A DNA stretch of 64,000 nt from Marisa cornuarietis (lineage: Eukaryota; Mollusca; Gastropoda; Architaenioglossa; Ampullariidae), in NCBI GenBank assembly GCA_004794655.1, contig SMMW01000584.1:236501-300500 (forward strand), given 5' to 3'. The notes beneath the pieces are model-generated. The model saw only the letters and a program-made list of their open reading frames with translations. It had not been told where the DNA came from and did no database searches. Shown one piece after another: positions 59,605 through 64,000 of the stretch (its first letter is position 1; every line of letters starts with the position of its first letter). Position numbers and translations under genes: made by a program.

Positions 59605-62053
59605 TCATCATCATCATCATCATCATCATCCATCTCTTGACTGGTAGTGGCTGATAAACTGGCCCGCTGGTGCCTGTCGCTGGGGTAACTTGTTCGACCT
59701 TTGACCGAGCGGTCACCGGGAGATGGCGGGGAAGAGCATCTGACTAGACGCAGCAGCTGACAAGGCGCGCCACTTGGGACGGTCTTGTGCGGCGTTCAGT
59801 AGGTCCAGCATGGAACGAGTAGTCTAGTCCTTTCCGTTTGCCAACCAATTTTGTTTTTTTGTTTTTGTGTCGAACCCCTCTCACAGAGTCCCGGAGAACG
59901 GTTTTATGTAGAGTGTCGTGCCGGGAGACGTGGTCGAACCAGACCTGCCTGCTTCTCTTCATCCCGGCGAGAAGGGGTCTCTGGTGTATCACGAGGGTTG
60001 TGACCACGCTTGGGACTTGTATTCTTTGTAGGAGATTCAAAGCAGTTTTCTTCAGTATTTGGTCTCGACTGCTTGGATTTGCCTTTTAGTTTCAGTCAAC
60101 AGTACAGTTTACGCACAAATACCACCACAAACACCACCTACACGATCTGACCACAGCTACGCCCTGCACTCAACGCATAGCGTGACGCCAGTGAAAGGAA
60201 GTCAACAAAAGGACTTGCAAAAGCCGCCATGTTCGGACGCTCCACGACTGTCTCCCCCAGAAAAGTCATTCACAAGGGCACTTTCTATAATGCAGATGCT
60301 TTGTTACTAGACAACGCCCTAGTGTCTTCCAACAGACCTATAAGCAATCCTTGCTTCTCTAAGATATTCCACCACCACCATTCCCTCAATGAAACCTGTC
60401 ACAATTATCTTTTGTAAACTCGATGAATACGTTTCTATGGCACAAGCAGACTTTAATCAGGGAGAAAAAAATGTTTATTTTTGTAATAAGCAGATGTCTA
60501 TACTGCTCTACACTTTCTAACATGTTTTAACATATTGAGAGAAGGAAATGTTTTTGTTGCTGCATTCTTTGCAGGAAGTTAAGGATCTAATAGTGTGCAA
60601 TTTATTCTAATAACTCTGTTTGAAATATTTTTTCTAAAAATTGAGGCAAATAACCCTCTTCCTTTCTCACGATGCACGCCTACAAACATCACTAAGCACA
60701 TAAAGGTCTACAACGACGACACAGACGTCAGGATTGTACGTGGATGCGTCATCGGTGAGGAGACAGCCACTGGGAGATGTAAGATGATATGTTTTTTAAG
60801 CTTATCTGTTGACAATGGTGTTGTAACCAGTTTTACCGTTATTAGAAAAAAAAATTGCATTCCACTAAACCTTTGAACATTCACGGTAAGTAATAGACAA
60901 TATGCATTAGTTATATATACCTAATAAAATGTTACAGTCATAGTATTTGATAAATCTAAGACTTGCACATAATGGGGGATGGATAATTATGATTGATAGA
61001 CTTATAATACTCGGATAAAGGGATTGAGAGACGAATGTGAAGGCGGATGGTTGGACAGAAACCTCACATTGGAATGCACGGAAGGGTCTTCACTCTCTGT
61101 GCTGCAGGAGTTCTCTTCACTTGTCTCCCCTTCTTCTGTGCTGGAGGTTTCCGAACGAGGGTATTTGTAGCCATGGGTGGTCTCATAGCCGAGGTACGTT
61201 GTGGTGGACACAGGAAGTGACATCCGATGATGTGAAACATTATTGTAGCTTTGATTTACAAGGCTGCCGGAAGTGACGTTGCGGCTGGGGACTCGCACCA
61301 TGCAGATGATGGCTACGCTGAAGTTGACCCGGACGACATAGACAAACACCAAGCCGAACATGGACAATAAGGAGAGGTTCCATCTCTGAGAACACAAGGC
61401 AGGGGCTGCCGAGAGAGAAAGAGAGAAAGATAGAAAGAGATGTGTCGAGTATTAAAGACCGCATCTACGTAACATTCGCACAACGACAATGGAATCAATA
61501 GAAAGAAGAAGAAGAAAAAGAGTATGAAGATAAGATGCCTATTAAGATGAAAAGCTGATGATTAAGCACCCTCAGTTACGGGAGCACTCCCTTATTGATA
61601 TTGAAAAGTGGTCTTTAAAAAAATAACATAAATCACACAGAAAAAGGACAAAAATGATTACTTCACAAACCATCTATCGGTCTATATATTGTCTGATGCC
61701 TGACTGTCTGGCTACATAAATGCAGCCATAAGCCGTTTAACAACGGGGATACGTTCGGAGAGAGCTGTCATTAAGCAATTTTGTCGTTGTTCGAACATCA
61801 TAGAGTTTGTGCATGTATGTAGTTATTTGACGTCTGACTGCAGTATTATAGGAGTAAAGGGGGGATTCGCAGTTGTATATGTTTTTGGTCATTAACCGAA
61901 GAGTTGTTATGCGATTAATGGTTATGTCTTAGTCAGCCTGCCACTCAGAGAATGAGTCAAGAATTTTGTGATATACGAACTTGTTAATGAGAGCGTCAGT
62001 AAAGATACTTAATCCTCACCTCTCTGGAGATCCGTTTTGCTAGAAGTCTCCAT
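54308..62053 (-). CDS. SLC17-family anion transporter (sialin/NPT/VGLUT-like), complete
   Basis: A 12-span major-facilitator carrier. SLC17 members move organic anions (sialic acid, glutamate, urate, phosphate) across lysosomal, vesicular or plasma membranes. Twelve coding exons on the minus strand: 62020-62053, 61068-61405, 59307-59368, 58682-58853, 58227-58314, 57896-57991, 57285-57415, 56977-57129, 56268-56400, 55424-55574, 54885-54975, 54308-54616, about 585 residues with all phases matching. Diagnostic stretches are VVRVNFSVAI in TM1, YFYGYIFTQVPGGWLAGRFG across exons 3-4, HALMGRWAPTLERSKLVSFS (exon 5), NYTMLTSLPTFMKEVLKFDI (exon 8) and HAGVLYGLTNTVATVPGM (exon 11). Between TM1 and TM2 is a loop of about 75 residues, rich in Ser/Thr/Glu, with N-glycosylation sites NVT, NQS and NVS. 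The C-terminal tail after DLQSWA is about 65 residues and hydrophilic. The start ATG at 62053 gives METSSKTDLQR. A probable acceptor (ttcacag) near 62093 implies a non-coding 5' exon. The exact paralogue and substrate cannot be decided by eye. Confidence 0.93.
55741..56225. mobile_element. 485-bp inverted-repeat element (MITE-like) in an SLC17 intron
   Basis: The ends are inverted repeats of about 26 bp: 55741-55766 (starting ccatctggagccgtattcat) and 56200-56225 (its reverse complement with about three mismatches). No transposase is encoded. The interior holds an ATT/AAT microsatellite (about 55919-55937) followed by a segment that may be a nested insertion. It lies between SLC17 exons 9 and 10. 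No target-site duplication is obvious. Confidence 0.7.
59092..59155. repeat. (GT)n microsatellite
   Basis: A pure GT tract of about 64 bp in SLC17 intron 3. Confidence 0.97.
59545..59634. repeat. Compound (CAC)n(CAT)n trinucleotide repeat
   Basis: About nine CAC units are followed by about 20 CAT units, with two single-base interruptions, in SLC17 intron 2. Frames across it give homopolymer shadows and are not coding. Confidence 0.97.
59765..60060 (-). mobile_element. RTE-type retrotransposon tail, minus strand
   Basis: The minus strand reads VTTLVIHQRPLLAGMKRSRQ then VWFDHVSRHDTLHKTVL, followed by GKRKGLDYSFHAG. This matches the terminal conserved block of RTE-like elements (VKRRKL.WFGHV.RHD.L.KT.L). 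The same block appears at 4470 on the plus strand. It is in the same orientation as the SLC17 gene, within intron 2. Stops and a shift make it inactive. Confidence 0.72.
60646..60778 (+). other. Candidate orphan coding exon, possibly of a small cysteine-rich secreted protein
   Basis: The open frame reads through SRCTPTNITKHIKVYNDD and VRIVRGCVIGEETATGRC, with codon usage and GC higher than the surrounding intron. It ends at a good donor (gggagat|gtaaga at 60779). A possible acceptor lies at 60644-60645. The spaced cysteines and VRGC pattern recall Ly6/quiver-type proteins. It is on the strand opposite to SLC17, inside intron 2, and no partner exon was found in the window. It could be a gene fragment or chance. 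Confidence 0.3.
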
Positions 62054-62334
62054 TTTACGTTGCTGCCAAGATCCTGGGTCTGTGAAAGAAATGACGGAAT
62101 GGGTAGGGCTACATCAGAGGTCAGATGACACCTTGGTGTATAATCCCAGTGTTACGAATTAAATGCGGTAGCGGTGTGTGCGAGGTATCACCCGGCTCTT
62201 TATGGGGTATTTGACCCCGGCTGACCAACCGCCGAGATCCTTCTAGCGGGTGCGTGAGCCGGTGTCTGACACAAACCTTAATAACCCAGACTGTTCGGTG
62301 CGAGAGAGCGCATGCGTGACGAGTAGATGCCAGA

Positions 62335-62946
62335 TGTTACGGATGGACGTAGGCCTATATGAAACGTATAGATGTTGAAAGTCCGTAATTAAATTGAGCG
62401 ACGCAGCATGCGTGACGAGTAGATGCCAGATGTTTCTAGATGTGTTTGTATCGTGTATATAAGCAGTGAGAATGAGTGTTTCAGTAGGAAACTGAGTGAG
62501 AGCATAGCAGAGAGTCTTCTGCGGGCGTGTATCGCCGCTAGTGAGTTGTGTCAGGCCTGCGTAGCCTTAGTTTGAGTAGGCTAGTATCGCCTTTTAGTCA
62601 GTGTGTGTCGCTGTGGTCAGTTGCTGTGTCGGGCGTGTGTGTCGCCGTTTGAGTAGCAGGAGTCGCTGCTAGAATAGTTGTCAGAGTGAGCTATCGGAAT
62701 TGTGTTGCCGGCGTGTGTTGCCGATTTGATGTAGTGAAACTTGCTGTAGGAACTGGTGAATAAAGTATTTTAGTGGAAACATCTTGACTGCATAGACTCT
62801 GTTCCTTGGAGAGGCTGGCGCCGCAGATTAAGGACCTATAACGACCTATATGACGACGACATAGGCGCATGGAACTTATGCTGCGTCGCTCAATTTAGTT
62901 ACGGACTTTCAACATCTATACGTTTCATATACGTTCATCCGTAACA
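62335..62946. mobile_element. 0.6-kb element with about 70-bp inverted terminal repeats
   Basis: The left end 62335-62409 (tgttacggatggacgtaggc...) and right end 62878-62946 are inverted copies over about 70 bp, with a 5-6 base insertion in the left one. The interior has a TATA-like box (tatataag, 62456-62463), AATAAA (62759-62764) and tggcgcc (62816-62822), the kind of string found at LTR-element primer binding sites. A 29-bp direct repeat (gcatgcgtgacgagtagatg...) at 62310-62338 and 62406-62434 flanks the left inverted repeat. It encodes no protein. It lies upstream of SLC17 exon 1. Confidence 0.65.
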
Positions 62947-63039
62947 CCCAGTGGCACCGCTAGTCTCAACATCTGACCTTAACCAATTGTTATTTTCAAG
63001 TGTCCACCACGTTTTGTGAAAACGAACCTTACCTTAGAA

Positions 63040-63200
63040 CAGTGGCGTAGGAACCAGGGGGGCAAGGGAGCAAGAGGGGCAGCCCCCCCCACAAAAAACA
63101 TACTAAGTAGGCAAGAATGGGAACGTCCTTCATTGTCAGCATGGAGTTTGTCCCCCGATCCCCAAAGCCGTGCCTCCTCTGACGCCACTTTAGAATTCAC
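63040..63200. repeat. Probable repeat fragment with G- and C-runs
   Basis: The sequence cagtggcgtaggaaccaggg followed by ggcaagggagcaagagggg and a C run resembles degenerate ends of DNA transposons or LINE 5' parts. This is a weak, memory-based judgement. Confidence 0.3.
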
Positions 63201-64000
63201 ATAGTGTCTTCGTGAATAGAGAATGCAGCCTCACGCCTGCCCAAGCTGTTTTTGCTCTCATAACCAAGCAGAATGTGTTAGGACTTTTTACAGAATGGTA
63301 AACTTAAACAAATAAGAATAAATTTAGGAAGGGCACTGGTCAATGTTCACACTGGCCAAGTCACTACTGCAAATTTTGTTTCGCTCTTTTGGATGATATT
63401 TCGTCAGATGCGAGCTACAAGACACATGTGTTAGAATTAATGCAGAAATATGTGAATAAATGACAATGGACGATGTTATACTCGACTAGTTAAAAAAAAT
63501 ACAGTTATACTTATTGTCCGGGTTTGGACTAATTTCTTCCAAGAACAAAACGTACATTAATGAGGAGAGGACGCACACCGTCGTAAGGGAAGTGATATGT
63601 TGTGTCCCATAAGTCTCACGTTTTGATACAGACTGTGAAATCGCAGTCCTCTTGCGCCTAATGACAAGAACCACGGCAAATGAGGCTGGTGTGACGTCAT
63701 GGCTGACCCAAGATGGCTGGATGTTATTGACGACCTGGTTTTGGGTTAACGTCAACATTGATGTAAATTTGAACTTTTACCTGTCTGAAACGACTACAAT
63801 ATATAAGTAATTAGAATCAAGAACACGTTTCAGTCACTTCTACCTGATTTTAGCCTTAGATCATGTAGTTACATTCTGATTCTGATGGTGTTTATAAAGA
63901 TTGCAGACAAACGACGGGTGACTTAAAGCCCATTACAGGAAGATGTGTAAAAGGTTCAAATAGAACTGAGTAAACTGCACACTATGTCATTTCAAAATTG
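63201..64000. other. Upstream flank, nothing recognised
   Basis: No exon, repeat family or RNA gene was identified in the last 800 bases. Small open frames have no recognisable motif. Confidence 0.45.

Noticed and set aside
59519..59716. Open frame encoding poly-Met/Asp/Gly
   Set aside because: It is only the translated shadow of the CAC/CAT trinucleotide repeat.

Overview
The window is nuclear DNA from an animal. It has AT-rich introns with canonical splice sites, long CA/GT microsatellites, and dense remnants of non-LTR, DIRS-like and DNA transposons. Gene content and the repeat mix (RTE and CR1/L2 tails, a tRNA-derived SINE, pogo-like ends, short inverted-repeat elements) suggest a lophotrochozoan, most likely a mollusc and perhaps a gastropod. 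That placement is an inference, not a proof. No prokaryotic features, rRNA genes, functional tRNA genes or CRISPR arrays were seen.

Four multi-exon protein-coding genes can be assembled exon by exon with consistent reading phase. (1) Positions 1-16766, plus strand: most of a long coiled-coil protein, best guess CCDC150-like, with its start outside the window. (2) 26983 down to 22474, minus strand: a complete six-exon RER1 (199 aa). (3) 27999-39863, plus strand: a complete 16-exon gene for a predicted 647-residue protein with an N-terminal ubiquitin-like fold, about four membrane segments and a C-terminal armadillo-type helical repeat region. I do not recognise this architecture as a named family, and it is the most novel gene here. 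(4) 62053 down to 54308, minus strand: a complete 12-exon SLC17 (sialin/NPT-type) transporter of about 585 residues.

Layout. From 1 to 16.8 kb, the coiled-coil exons are separated by introns carrying RTE-type and CR1/L2-type tails and an internally deleted DIRS-like element (14.38-16.29 kb). From 16.8 to 22.4 kb there are pogo/Tigger-like ends and AT-rich DNA without recognisable exons. RER1 and the ubiquitin-like/armadillo gene are head to head, 1.0 kb ATG to ATG, and may share a promoter region. Intron 1 of the latter holds a LINE interrupted by a SINE. From 40.4 to 54.3 kb I find no supportable gene, only repeats, microsatellites and a striking ectopic copy (45364-45695) of the exon 6/intron 6 boundary of the ubiquitin-like/armadillo gene. 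The SLC17 gene fills 54.3-62.1 kb, with a 485-bp inverted-repeat element in one intron. Just upstream of its first coding exon lies a 0.6-kb element with about 70-bp inverted ends.

The genes do not form one pathway. RER1 acts in Golgi-to-ER retrieval, the SLC17 protein in anion transport across lysosomal, vesicular or plasma membranes, and the coiled-coil protein is probably structural. All exon coordinates were read by eye from splice consensus and phase. Family names rest on remembered motifs, not on a database search.
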